From Luteimonas_C sp035250245 (GTDB lineage Bacteria > Pseudomonadota > Gammaproteobacteria > Xanthomonadales > Xanthomonadaceae): DNA of 7,828 nt. The stretch lies in the NCBI GenBank assembly GCA_035250245.1, contig DATFFH010000092.1, positions 1 to 7,828 on the forward strand, written 5' to 3'. The position numbers and the translations under genes are program-made. The notes under the pieces were generated by a model. That model was not told where the DNA came from and did no database searches. It saw only the letters and a program-made list of their open reading frames with translations. Shown piece after piece: positions 1 to 4,896 of this stretch. Each line of letters opens with the position of its first letter. Position 1 is the first letter of the stretch.

Positions 1-70
1 CAGTGACTTGGCCTTTGGCTATTGGCTAGGATAGAGCAAAGTCACTGGATTCCCGCTTTCGCGGGAATGA
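1..70. repeat. Palindromic dispersed repeat upstream of the serine O-succinyltransferase gene
   Basis: The core is a perfect palindrome at 49-68, ATTCCCGC-TTTC-GCGGGAAT. A second inverted repeat lies around it: CAGTGACTT at 1-9 pairs exactly with AAGTCACTG at 39-47. When the core is read in frame it gives the peptide WIPAFAGMT, and in reverse HSRESGNP. Both are familiar artefact peptides of a short repeat found across many proteobacterial genomes. The element lies directly before the -10-like sequence of the downstream gene and could supply a hairpin or a protein-binding site. That role is not shown by the sequence. Confidence 0.75.
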
Positions 71-75
71 CGGCT

Positions 76-81
76 TATAAA
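76..81 (+). promoter_or_regulatory. Candidate -10 element (TATAAA) for the serine O-succinyltransferase gene
   Basis: TATAAA matches the sigma-70 -10 consensus at five of six positions and would start transcription near 88, about 12 nt before the chosen ATG. No recognisable -35 lies 16-18 bp upstream; that place is taken by the palindromic repeat. AT-rich hexamers are rare in this GC-rich DNA, which gives the match some weight. This is a guess from sequence alone. Confidence 0.35.
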
Positions 82-99
82 GCAAAAACAAAAGCCAAA

Positions 100-1215
100 A
101 TGACCGAATTCATCCCGCCCGGCACCCGCTTCATCGACCTGCCCTCGCCTTTCCCAATGAAGCGCGGCGGCGAGCTGCACGGCGCGCGCGTCGCCTACGA
201 AACCTGGGGCGAATTGAACGCCGCGCGCGACAACGCGGTGCTGATCGTCACCGGGCTTTCGCCCGACGCGCATGCGGCGGCCAATGCCGGCAATCCGGAA
301 CCCGGCTGGTGGGAAGCGATGCTCGGCCCGGGCAAGCCGATCGACAGCGACCGGTGGTTCGTGATCTGCGTCAATTCGCTGGGCAGTTGCAAAGGATCGA
401 CAGGCCCCGCCTCCGCGAATCCGGCGACGGGCGAGCTCTATCGGCTCGCCTTTCCGGAGCTTTCGATCGAAGACGGCGCCGATGCGGCTGCGCATCTGGT
501 CGGTGCGCTGGGCGTGCGGCAGCTGGCCTGCGTGATCGGCAATTCGATGGGCGGCATGACCGCGTTGGCGCTGCTGGCGCGGCATCCGGGCATCGCCCGC
601 AGCCACATCAACATCTCCGGCGCGGCGCGAGCATTGCCGTTCTCGATCGCGATCCGCTCGCTGCAGCGCGAAGCGATCCGGCTCGATCCGAAATGGAACG
701 ACGGCAGCTACGACGACGACAATTACCCCGAAAGCGGCATGCGCATGGCGCGCAAGCTCGGCGTCATCACCTACCGCTCCGCGCTGGAATGGGACGGCCG
801 CTTCGGCCGCGTGCGCCTGGATTCGGATCGCCGCGACGACGAAGACCCGTTCGGCCTGGAATTCGAAGTGGAAAGCTACCTGGAGGGCCACGCGCGCCGC
901 TTCGTGCGCCGCTTCGATCCCAATTGCTATCTGTACCTGAGCCGCTCGATGGATTGGTTCGACCTGGGCGAATCCTGCGGCGGCAGCGCCGAAGACGGCC
1001 TGGCCCGGATCCGGATCGGCAAGGCGCTGGCGATCGGCGTCCGCACCGACATCCTGTTCCCGCTGCAGCAACAGCAACAGATCGCCGACGGCCTGCGCAC
1101 CGGGGGCAACGACGCGGCCTTCCTGGCCCTCGAATCGCCTCAGGGCCACGACGCCTTCCTGGTCGACATCGCCCGCTTCGGCCCCGCCGTCTCCGGTTTC
1201 CTCTCGGCGCTGTAG
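100..1215 (+). CDS. metX: Serine O-succinyltransferase (MetX-type alpha/beta hydrolase)
   Basis: This 371-residue protein has the MetX acyltransferase fold (alpha/beta hydrolase). The nucleophile elbow GNSMGG places the catalytic serine at 149, the acid is probably Asp317 (TDILFP) and the base His350 (GHDAFL). It matches, from memory and nearly end to end, the Xanthomonas and Stenotrophomonas enzymes annotated as serine O-succinyltransferase, including the starting MTEFIPPGTRF, SHINISG, RSALEWDGRFGRVRLDSD and YLYLSRSMDWFDL. Such enzymes move succinyl from succinyl-CoA to L-serine, giving O-succinylserine for cysteine synthesis. Family members also include homoserine O-acetyl- and O-succinyltransferases, so the substrate is inferred. 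An in-frame start at 22 would add 26 residues encoded by the upstream repeat, so the ATG at 100 is preferred, although its Shine-Dalgarno is poor. The TAG stop lies inside the next repeat. A cysteine dioxygenase gene follows. Confidence 0.9.
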   Translation: MTEFIPPGTRFIDLPSPFPMKRGGELHGARVAYETWGELNAARDNAVLIVTGLSPDAHAAANAGNPEPGWWEAMLGPGKPIDSDRWFVICVNSLGSCKGSTGPASANPATGELYRLAFPELSIEDGADAAAHLVGALGVRQLACVIGNSMGGMTALALLARHPGIARSHINISGAARALPFSIAIRSLQREAIRLDPKWNDGSYDDDNYPESGMRMARKLGVITYRSALEWDGRFGRVRLDSDRRDDEDPFGLEFEVESYLEGHARRFVRRFDPNCYLYLSRSMDWFDLGESCGGSAEDGLARIRIGKALAIGVRTDILFPLQQQQQIADGLRTGGNDAAFLALESPQGHDAFLVDIARFGPAVSGFLSAL

Positions 1216-1340
1216 GGTGGGCCTCGGCCCGCCATCGCCATCCATAACCGTGACCAGCAATCATCGGAACCGCTATCTGGCCCGAACGCGGCTCCATAAA
1301 GATGGCGCCGGTGGGCCAAGGCCCACCCTACGGCGCCATC
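1212..1340. repeat. Pair of GTAGGGTGGGCC palindromic repeats in inverted orientation
   Basis: The first copy (1212-1233) reads GTAGGGTGGGCC-TC-GGCCCGCC. The second (1310-1331) is its reverse complement apart from a few bases, so the two can pair across about 76 bp. The second copy also sits within a larger palindrome: GATGGCGCCG at 1301-1310 pairs exactly with CGGCGCCATC at 1331-1340 around GTGGGCC-AA-GGCCCAC, leaving a CCTA bulge. The arrangement resembles a REP pair (BIME). Bases 1212-1215 overlap the TAG stop of the preceding gene. No T-run follows either hairpin, so this is not a classical intrinsic terminator, though it may protect the 3' end of the mRNA. The bases between the copies show nothing else. 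Confidence 0.8.
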
Positions 1341-1353
1341 GCTCCAACGGGGT

Positions 1354-1359
1354 TAGAAT
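1354..1359 (+). promoter_or_regulatory. Candidate -10 element (TAGAAT), possibly for a leaderless cysteine dioxygenase mRNA
   Basis: TAGAAT matches the sigma-70 -10 consensus at five of six positions. Its last base is only 6 nt before the ATG at 1366, so transcription would begin at or very near the start codon. The usual -35 position is occupied by the palindromic repeat ending at 1340 and holds no TTGACA-like sequence. Confidence 0.3.
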
Positions 1360-1365
1360 GTGCAT

Positions 1366-1962
1366 ATGAACGCCACCGCCGATTGCCATTCCGTCGACTT
1401 CCGCGGCCGCGACAAGCTGGTCGCCGCGGTCGATGCCGCCGTCGCCCAAGGCGACGAACACGCCGTCACCGCCGCGCTGCGCAACTGCCTGTGCGCGATG
1501 ATCCGCGACCCGGACGTGCAGCTGCCTGACTGCGTGCACGATCCGATCGACGACCATTACGCGCGCCGCGAGATCTACCGCAGCCCCGAACACGGCTACA
1601 GCGTGGTGGCGATGACCTGGGGCCCCGGCCAGGGCACGCCGATCCACGATCATTCCGGTCTCTGGTGCGTGGAAGGCGTCTGGGACGGCGAGCTGGAAAT
1701 CACCCAATACGAATTGCTGGAACAGGAAGGCGACCGTTTCCATTTCCGCGCCGCCGGCGGCATGCATGCCGGCCCGGGCAGCGCCGGCAGCCTGATCCCG
1801 CCGCACGAATACCACACCATCTGCAACGCCAGCGCGGACCGCGTCGCGGTTTCGCTGCACATCTACAAGGCGCCGATGGAGTACTGCTCCAAGTTCCAGC
1901 CGCAATCGGGCGAGTGGTACCAGCGGATCGGCAGCGAATTACGGACCGACGAAGCGGCTTGA
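1366..1962 (+). CDS. Cysteine dioxygenase (cupin thiol dioxygenase, Arg type)
   Basis: This 198-residue cupin belongs to the cysteine dioxygenase family (CDO_I), which oxidises L-cysteine to cysteine sulfinate with non-haem Fe(II) and O2 in the cytoplasm. Aligned by eye with the remembered rat enzyme, the iron ligands are His94 and His96 (IHDH) and His150 (YHTICN). The Ser-His-Tyr triad is S163, H165, Y167 (SLHIY). Arg67, next to Arg68, occupies the carboxylate-binding position that is Arg in cysteine dioxygenases and Gln in bacterial 3-mercaptopropionate dioxygenases, which favours cysteine as substrate. Cys101 falls where the mammalian enzyme has the cysteine cross-linked to the tyrosine equivalent to Tyr167. 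The start is uncertain: GTG at 1360 adds two residues, and neither start has a good ribosome binding site. The gene follows the serine O-succinyltransferase gene on the same strand, with a repeat pair between them. Confidence 0.87.
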   Translation: MNATADCHSVDFRGRDKLVAAVDAAVAQGDEHAVTAALRNCLCAMIRDPDVQLPDCVHDPIDDHYARREIYRSPEHGYSVVAMTWGPGQGTPIHDHSGLWCVEGVWDGELEITQYELLEQEGDRFHFRAAGGMHAGPGSAGSLIPPHEYHTICNASADRVAVSLHIYKAPMEYCSKFQPQSGEWYQRIGSELRTDEAA

Positions 1963-1972
1963 TCCGGTATTC

Positions 1973-1989
1973 CCGCCGCAGCGCGGCGG
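1973..1989. other. GC-rich stem-loop between the dioxygenase and DUF2214 genes
   Basis: CCGCCGC at 1973-1979 pairs exactly with GCGGCGG at 1983-1989 around a 3-base loop, starting 10 bp after the dioxygenase stop codon. No T-run follows, so a rho-independent terminator is not supported. In GC-rich DNA such a short hairpin can also arise by chance. Confidence 0.3.
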
Positions 1990-2022
1990 TCGCAGTCCAA
2001 CGCCACCCGAACAGGTAGCCCG

Positions 2023-2475
2023 ATGCTGACCGATCTGATGCTGGCCGCTGCGCATCATCTGCTTTTCTTCGGCCTGATTTCGATGCTGGTCACCCAATCG
2101 GTGCTGCTCAGCCGCCCGATCGACGCCGCCGCGCTGCGACGCTTGGGCGGTGTGGACCGCGGCTACGGCATCGTCGCCGTGCTGCTGCTGATCGTGGGTT
2201 TCGCCCGCGTTTTCTACGGGATCAAAGGCTACGACTTCTACCTGCACAACCCCTGGTTCCATGCCAAGGTCGGCGCCTTCCTGCTGGCCGGCATCCTGTC
2301 GGCCTGGCCGACCATCCGTTTCCTGCGCTGGCGCAAGGCGCTGAAGGCCGATCCGGCTTTCGTTCCGGGCGAGGCCGAAGTCGCCGGGCTGCGCCGGATC
2401 GTGCGCTTCGAGTTGCTGCTGGTCGCCGTGATTGTGGTTTGCGCCGCGGCCATGGCTCGGTTCGGCGGGTTCTGA
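2023..2475 (+). CDS. DUF2214 family integral membrane protein
   Basis: This 150-residue protein has about four hydrophobic helices, near residues 5-27, 46-66, 81-101 and 127-147, and should lie in the inner membrane. The central motifs GFARVFYGIKGYDFY (59-73), NPWFHAKVGAF (76-86) and SAWPTIRFLRWRK (93-105) are those I associate with the DUF2214 family, which has no established function. Conserved polar residues, including His11, His12 and His80, lie within or next to helices, but assigning them a role would be a guess. The ATG at 2023 has an upstream AGGTAG that can serve as a ribosome binding site. The gene stands 60 bp after the dioxygenase gene and could be co-transcribed with it. A palindromic repeat and a tRNA gene follow. 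Confidence 0.82.
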   Translation: MLTDLMLAAAHHLLFFGLISMLVTQSVLLSRPIDAAALRRLGGVDRGYGIVAVLLLIVGFARVFYGIKGYDFYLHNPWFHAKVGAFLLAGILSAWPTIRFLRWRKALKADPAFVPGEAEVAGLRRIVRFELLLVAVIVVCAAAMARFGGF

Positions 2476-2500
2476 GCTCGCACCCGCTAAGGAGCTTGAG

Positions 2501-2523
2501 CCCTCTCCGCTTGCGGGAGAGGG
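2501..2523. repeat. CCCTCTCC / GGAGAGGG palindromic repeat
   Basis: CCCTCTCC at 2501-2508 pairs exactly with GGAGAGGG at 2516-2523 around a 7-base loop, followed by TTGGGGAGG. This form of repeat is common between genes in Xanthomonadaceae and other proteobacteria. It lies 25 bp past the DUF2214 stop and about 40 bp before the tRNA -10 element. It could end or stabilise the upstream transcript, but it has no T-tract. Confidence 0.65.
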
Positions 2524-2562
2524 TTGGGGAGGCAAGAGTCGCCTCGAACCGCCCCACTCCGC

Positions 2563-2568
2563 TATACT
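2563..2568 (+). promoter_or_regulatory. Candidate -10 element (TATACT) of the tRNA-Leu promoter
   Basis: TATACT lies 10 bp before the first tRNA base, which would put the transcription start only a few bases upstream of the mature 5' end. The bases after it (GCGGCCGCGC) form a GC-only discriminator, a hallmark of stringently controlled stable-RNA promoters. No convincing -35 hexamer is visible at 16-18 bp. Confidence 0.5.
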
Positions 2569-2578
2569 TTGCGGCCGC

Positions 2579-2665
2579 GCCGAAGTGGCGGAATCGGTAG
2601 ACGCAGCGGACTCAAAATCCGCCGCCCTTAAAAGCGTGTGGGTTCGAGTCCCACCTTCGGCACCA
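2579..2665 (+). tRNA. tRNA-Leu, anticodon CAA, with encoded CCA
   Basis: The 7-bp acceptor stem GCCGAAG/CTTCGGC closes exactly, with A2662 as discriminator (expected for leucine) and CCA at 2663-2665. The anticodon stem GCGGA/TCCGC encloses the loop CTCAAAA, which puts anticodon CAA at 2613-2615; it reads UUG codons. The long variable arm at about 2623-2637 is typical of class II tRNAs, and the T arm is GTGGG-TTCGAGT-CCCAC. The first half is very like E. coli leuX. A short T-run at 2670-2674 follows. An ORF begins 33 bp downstream. Confidence 0.97.
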
Positions 2666-2698
2666 ATCTGTTTTTCCAGCGGATCGTTCGACCAAGCG

Positions 2699-3076
2699 AT
2701 GCAGGCCAAGCTTGCCGAACTCGTCGACGCCATACCTTCGCTCGGGCGACTGCCGCCCGACGCGCTCGAGCGTCTGGATATCACCGAACTCCGTGTACCG
2801 AGCGGACGCGTGGCCGAAAAGCGGGCGGCGATGGAACGCGAGCTCGGTTGCCACATCGTGGTCTACGAACGCACGCAATCCGGCCCGCGCATGACCGGCG
2901 CGCTGCATCTTTGCAGCATCGCCGCTGCGGCGCGGTTGACGCCGCAGCAGCTGCGGCAATTGTTGGCCGCCGAAGCGGCCCTCGAACTCGAGCATGTCTC
3001 GTTAGTGGCCTACGAAAGCCTGCATCATTCGCTCTCGGCAGTCAGTAAGCCCATACGTTCTGAAGGCAACCTGTAG
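2699..3076 (+). CDS. Hypothetical protein, 125 residues, just downstream of tRNA-Leu
   Basis: I do not recognise this protein. It looks genuinely coded: third positions are GC-rich up to about residue 110, and the sequence reads as amphipathic helices (3-13, 20-30, 37-50, 82-98) around a central strand-like segment CHIVVYERT (51-59). It has no signal peptide or membrane segment, so it should be cytoplasmic. The start is the first ATG after the tRNA; upstream of it the same frame runs into the tRNA. It has no good ribosome binding site. The last 12 or so residues, including SKPIRSEGNL, have lower GC3 and lie within the 35-bp tail-to-tail overlap with the minus-strand gene. The original C-terminus may therefore have been replaced when that gene arrived. 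It may be transcribed by readthrough from the tRNA promoter. Confidence 0.6.
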   Translation: MQAKLAELVDAIPSLGRLPPDALERLDITELRVPSGRVAEKRAAMERELGCHIVVYERTQSGPRMTGALHLCSIAAAARLTPQQLRQLLAAEAALELEHVSLVAYESLHHSLSAVSKPIRSEGNL

Positions 3077-3896
3077 GCGGCGACAACGTCCCGGTTGCGG
3101 ACACCGTTCCGGTCGTCCAACCCGGGCCGGCGTTCTCGCCATAGCGTTGATAACGTCCGTATTTCACGTTCGAAGCGGTGAGGTTGGCCATGTCCACCGT
3201 GCCGCTGCCGACGCTCCAACCGGCAATCGAATCCCAATATGCCTCTTGCTGAAGGATGGTCAGGCGCGACGGCGCGCTCCCCAGCCAGCACGGATTGTTC
3301 GCGGCGATTCCCGGCTGGTATAGCGCTTTCCAATAGAAACTCCGGACGAGGGCGCCGTTCGCGTCGGCGATCTTCCCCCAGATTTCGAATTCGTAGGTTT
3401 GGTCCCAGAACACGTAGGGCGCATAAGGGATGCCTATGTAATCCCCGTTCGGACCCACCGACGAAAGAAACTTCGCGCATGCGCCCTGTCGGGTGATATG
3501 GGTTTCGTCGTACACGGTCGCACCGGCCACCCTGACCAGCGCCTTATCCGTCTTCAGCCAGAAGATGATGTTCGGGTTGGTGTTATGCCGATAGCCGTTC
3601 AAGAACACCCAAGCGGCGCCATCGGCGCAATTGGGCCGGATCTCGAACTTCTCCACGCTGGCCAAGGCGTTCCAATTGAAAGCGGTAGTGGAACTGTCGG
3701 AAGTCCAGTGGATCGTCATGTTCGTCGCATCCGCGCTCCACGTAGCCCATTGCCCGCTCGCGAACGCAGCGCCAGGCGGCATCACGTAGCTCCACCGCTT
3801 CGAGAACGGCATATAGCTGTCGAAATAATAGGGCCCCGCGCATGCCGAGGATGACGAGAGGAAGATCAATACAATTGCAAAGAGCTTCTTGAGCAT
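3042..3896 (-). CDS. Exported Trp-rich protein of unknown function
   Basis: I do not recognise a family for this 284-residue protein. Residues 1-20 are a typical Sec signal peptide: KK at 3-4, a hydrophobic core, then ACA before Gly21. Cleavage would leave a mature protein of 264 residues in the periplasm or outside. The mature part has 15 tryptophans, many tyrosines and four cysteines (90, 140, 203, 277), enough for two disulfides. Its alternating polar and aromatic strands suggest a mostly beta fold, possibly a binding or carbohydrate-recognition module; that is a guess. Cys19 is not in a good lipobox. A strong AAAGGAGA sets the ATG at 3896, excluding an in-frame start at 3926 that would overlap the preceding gene. 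The RidA-like gene lies 33 bp upstream on the same strand, so an operon is likely. Its 3' end overlaps the opposite 125-residue gene by 35 bp. Confidence 0.8.
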   Translation of the reverse strand: MLKKLFAIVLIFLSSSSACAGPYYFDSYMPFSKRWSYVMPPGAAFASGQWATWSADATNMTIHWTSDSSTTAFNWNALASVEKFEIRPNCADGAAWVFLNGYRHNTNPNIIFWLKTDKALVRVAGATVYDETHITRQGACAKFLSSVGPNGDYIGIPYAPYVFWDQTYEFEIWGKIADANGALVRSFYWKALYQPGIAANNPCWLGSAPSRLTILQQEAYWDSIAGWSVGSGTVDMANLTASNVKYGRYQRYGENAGPGWTTGTVSATGTLSPPTGCLQNVWAY

Positions 3897-3900
3897 TCGA

Positions 3901-3908
3901 TCTCCTTT
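3901..3908 (-). promoter_or_regulatory. Strong ribosome binding site (AAAGGAGA) that fixes the Trp-rich protein's start
   Basis: On the minus strand AAAGGAGA ends 4 nt before the ATG at 3896. It is one of the best Shine-Dalgarno matches in the window. It lies within the 33-bp gap after the RidA-like gene, so the Trp-rich protein can be translated efficiently from a shared message. Confidence 0.75.
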
Positions 3909-3929
3909 CGAAAGCGGGCCCGGCAAGGT

Positions 3930-4418
3930 TCAGCGCGACGCCGGCACGACAGCGATCGCATCGATCTCCACCATCGCCCCGTCTTTGACGAAGCGCTTCA
4001 CCTCCACCAGCGTGCTGGCTGGCGGATTCTTGAGGTCGATGTACTTGTCTCGCGCCTCGCGCAGCGCTTTCAACTGGCTCATGTCGGTGACGAACATGTT
4101 GAGCTTGACCACGTCTTTGAAGCCTGCGCCGGAAGCCTCCAGCGCGGTTTTCAGATTGGCGAACACCTGTTCCGCTTGCGCGCCGAAGTCGCCCTCGCCC
4201 ACCAGGTTTCCGTTCTTGTCGAGCGGCAATTGGCCGGAGATGTAGAGCGTGCGGCCGACGGGAGCCTCGATCGTATGGGAATAGCCGTTCGGCTTCGGCA
4301 GCGCTGCGGGATTGACGGCGCGCAAGCTCGGCGCGGCGGGTTCCGCTTTCTGGGCTTGGGCAACGGAAGCCAACGACAACAACAAGGCCGCTGCGGCGGC
4401 GTGGCGGACGAATCGCAT
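3930..4418 (-). CDS. Exported RidA/YjgF-family protein lacking the catalytic arginine
   Basis: Residues 1-22 form a signal peptide (RH near the N-terminus, an Ala/Leu-rich core, cleavage after AQA), so the protein is probably periplasmic. Residues 35-160 are a RidA/YjgF (Rid superfamily) domain, a trimeric chorismate-mutase-like fold, with LYISGQLPLD (58-67), QAEQVFANLKTALEASG (81-97) and VEIDAIAVVP (150-159). Classical RidA is cytoplasmic and deaminates reactive enamines and imines using an arginine (Arg105 in E. coli, within PTRSCVQV). Here the aligned segment is PPASTLVEV, and Ser135 replaces that arginine. Enamine deaminase activity is therefore doubtful, and the protein fits better with the Rid4-7 groups of unknown role. 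The ATG at 4418 gives an intact signal peptide; its ribosome binding site is weak. The gene for the Trp-rich exported protein follows after 33 bp. Confidence 0.87.
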   Translation of the reverse strand: MRFVRHAAAAALLLSLASVAQAQKAEPAAPSLRAVNPAALPKPNGYSHTIEAPVGRTLYISGQLPLDKNGNLVGEGDFGAQAEQVFANLKTALEASGAGFKDVVKLNMFVTDMSQLKALREARDKYIDLKNPPASTLVEVKRFVKDGAMVEIDAIAVVPASR

Positions 4419-4446
4419 GCGGGCAGTCCATTTACCGGGTGCGACG

Positions 4447-4452
4447 ATTGTA
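4447..4452 (-). promoter_or_regulatory. Candidate -10 element (TACAAT) for the RidA-like gene
   Basis: On the minus strand TACAAT, five of six matches to consensus, lies 28 bp before the ATG at 4418 and would give a leader of about 20 nt. No good -35 is visible 16-18 bp further up. The 32-bp inverted repeat begins 25 bp upstream of this hexamer. Confidence 0.35.
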
Positions 4453-4477
4453 TCCCCGCCCGCCGCTTTGGTTCTTG

Positions 4478-4556
4478 CTTTGTAGAGCGGAGCTTGCTCC
4501 GCTGCTTTGTGACGCGAACAGGATCAAAGCAGCGGAGCAAGCTCCGCTCTACAAAG
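4478..4556. repeat. Perfect 32-bp inverted repeat (AGCGGAGC-TT-GCTCCGCT family)
   Basis: The arm at 4478-4509 is an exact reverse complement of the arm at 4525-4556, with a 15-base loop (TGACGCGAACAGGAT). Each arm is itself palindromic, AGCGGAGC-TT-GCTCCGCT, so the element is two REP-like units head to head. Weaker pairing continues outside through GGTTCTT and AAGAACC with a small bulge. It lies 7 bp beyond the stop codon of the GFA-family gene and upstream of the RidA-like promoter, so it may separate the two minus-strand units. No T-run follows on either strand. Confidence 0.92.
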
Positions 4557-4563
4557 AACCCCA

Positions 4564-4896
4564 CTACGCGGAGCGGCCGTCGAATTCGACCGCCTTCACG
4601 CCTGCGAAATCCAGGCCCTCGATACAGCGGATATTGATCGCCACGAAGCCGTCGCCCTCGCTATGGGTCGCGATGCCGCAATTCCTGCAGAAGCGATGGC
4701 GCATCGTGCGCTTGCCGAAGGCGTACGCGCCCATGTCCGGGCCCGCATCGAAAACGTGGAATTTGTTCGCGTCCACCGCCCACAACAGCGCGCCCTTGCG
4801 CGAGCAGATGGAGCAATTGCAGGCGACGGCGGCCTCTATTTCGCCCTCGGCTTCGAAACGTATCTGGCCGCAATGGCAGCCGCCTTTGTGGATCAT
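4564..4896 (-). CDS. GFA-family zinc protein (CENP-V/GFA domain)
   Basis: This 110-residue protein is a single GFA domain, the fold of glutathione-dependent formaldehyde-activating enzyme. The zinc-ligand cysteines are visible in order: GGCHCG (Cys7, Cys9), CNCSIC (Cys26, Cys28, Cys31) and FCRNCG (Cys70, Cys73). Most small stand-alone members have no proven reaction, and a role in formaldehyde or thiol-adduct chemistry is only a family-level suggestion. The ATG at 4896 starts the usual MIHKGGCHCG and has GAGGA 7 nt upstream. An in-frame ATG at 4956 also has a good site (GGAGAAGGA close by) and would add 20 residues ending in SFNSHDEDSH, which lies outside the domain. The shorter form is preferred. 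No transcription partner is obvious: a 32-bp inverted repeat follows, and 116 bp separate it from the oxidoreductase gene. Confidence 0.87.
   Translation of the reverse strand: MIHKGGCHCGQIRFEAEGEIEAAVACNCSICSRKGALLWAVDANKFHVFDAGPDMGAYAFGKRTMRHRFCRNCGIATHSEGDGFVAINIRCIEGLDFAGVKAVEFDGRSA

Noticed and set aside
19..1260. A 413-codon open frame on the minus strand opposite the serine O-succinyltransferase gene.
   Set aside because: Its translation is Arg/Ala/Val-rich with no family features, and the plus strand carries a well-conserved enzyme. Long antisense frames are expected in GC-rich DNA. Its first residues in from the repeat spell HSRESGNP, a repeat artefact.
1358..1369. Minimal ORF ATG-TGC-ATA-TGA overlapping the start of cysteine dioxygenase, with a single Cys codon that could sense cysteine.
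   Set aside because: It is only three codons long, has no ribosome binding site and is easily explained by chance; the -10-like TAGAAT overlaps its start.
2612..2995. Minus-strand open frame across the tRNA and the 125-residue gene.
   Set aside because: It runs through the tRNA-Leu gene, and its low-complexity Arg-rich translation is typical of a shadow frame.
2579..3900. tRNA-Leu as the attachment site of an integrated island.
   Set aside because: There is no integrase gene, and I saw no repeat of the tRNA 3' end downstream beyond short matches such as CTTCGGCA near 4290. An island boundary outside the window cannot be excluded.
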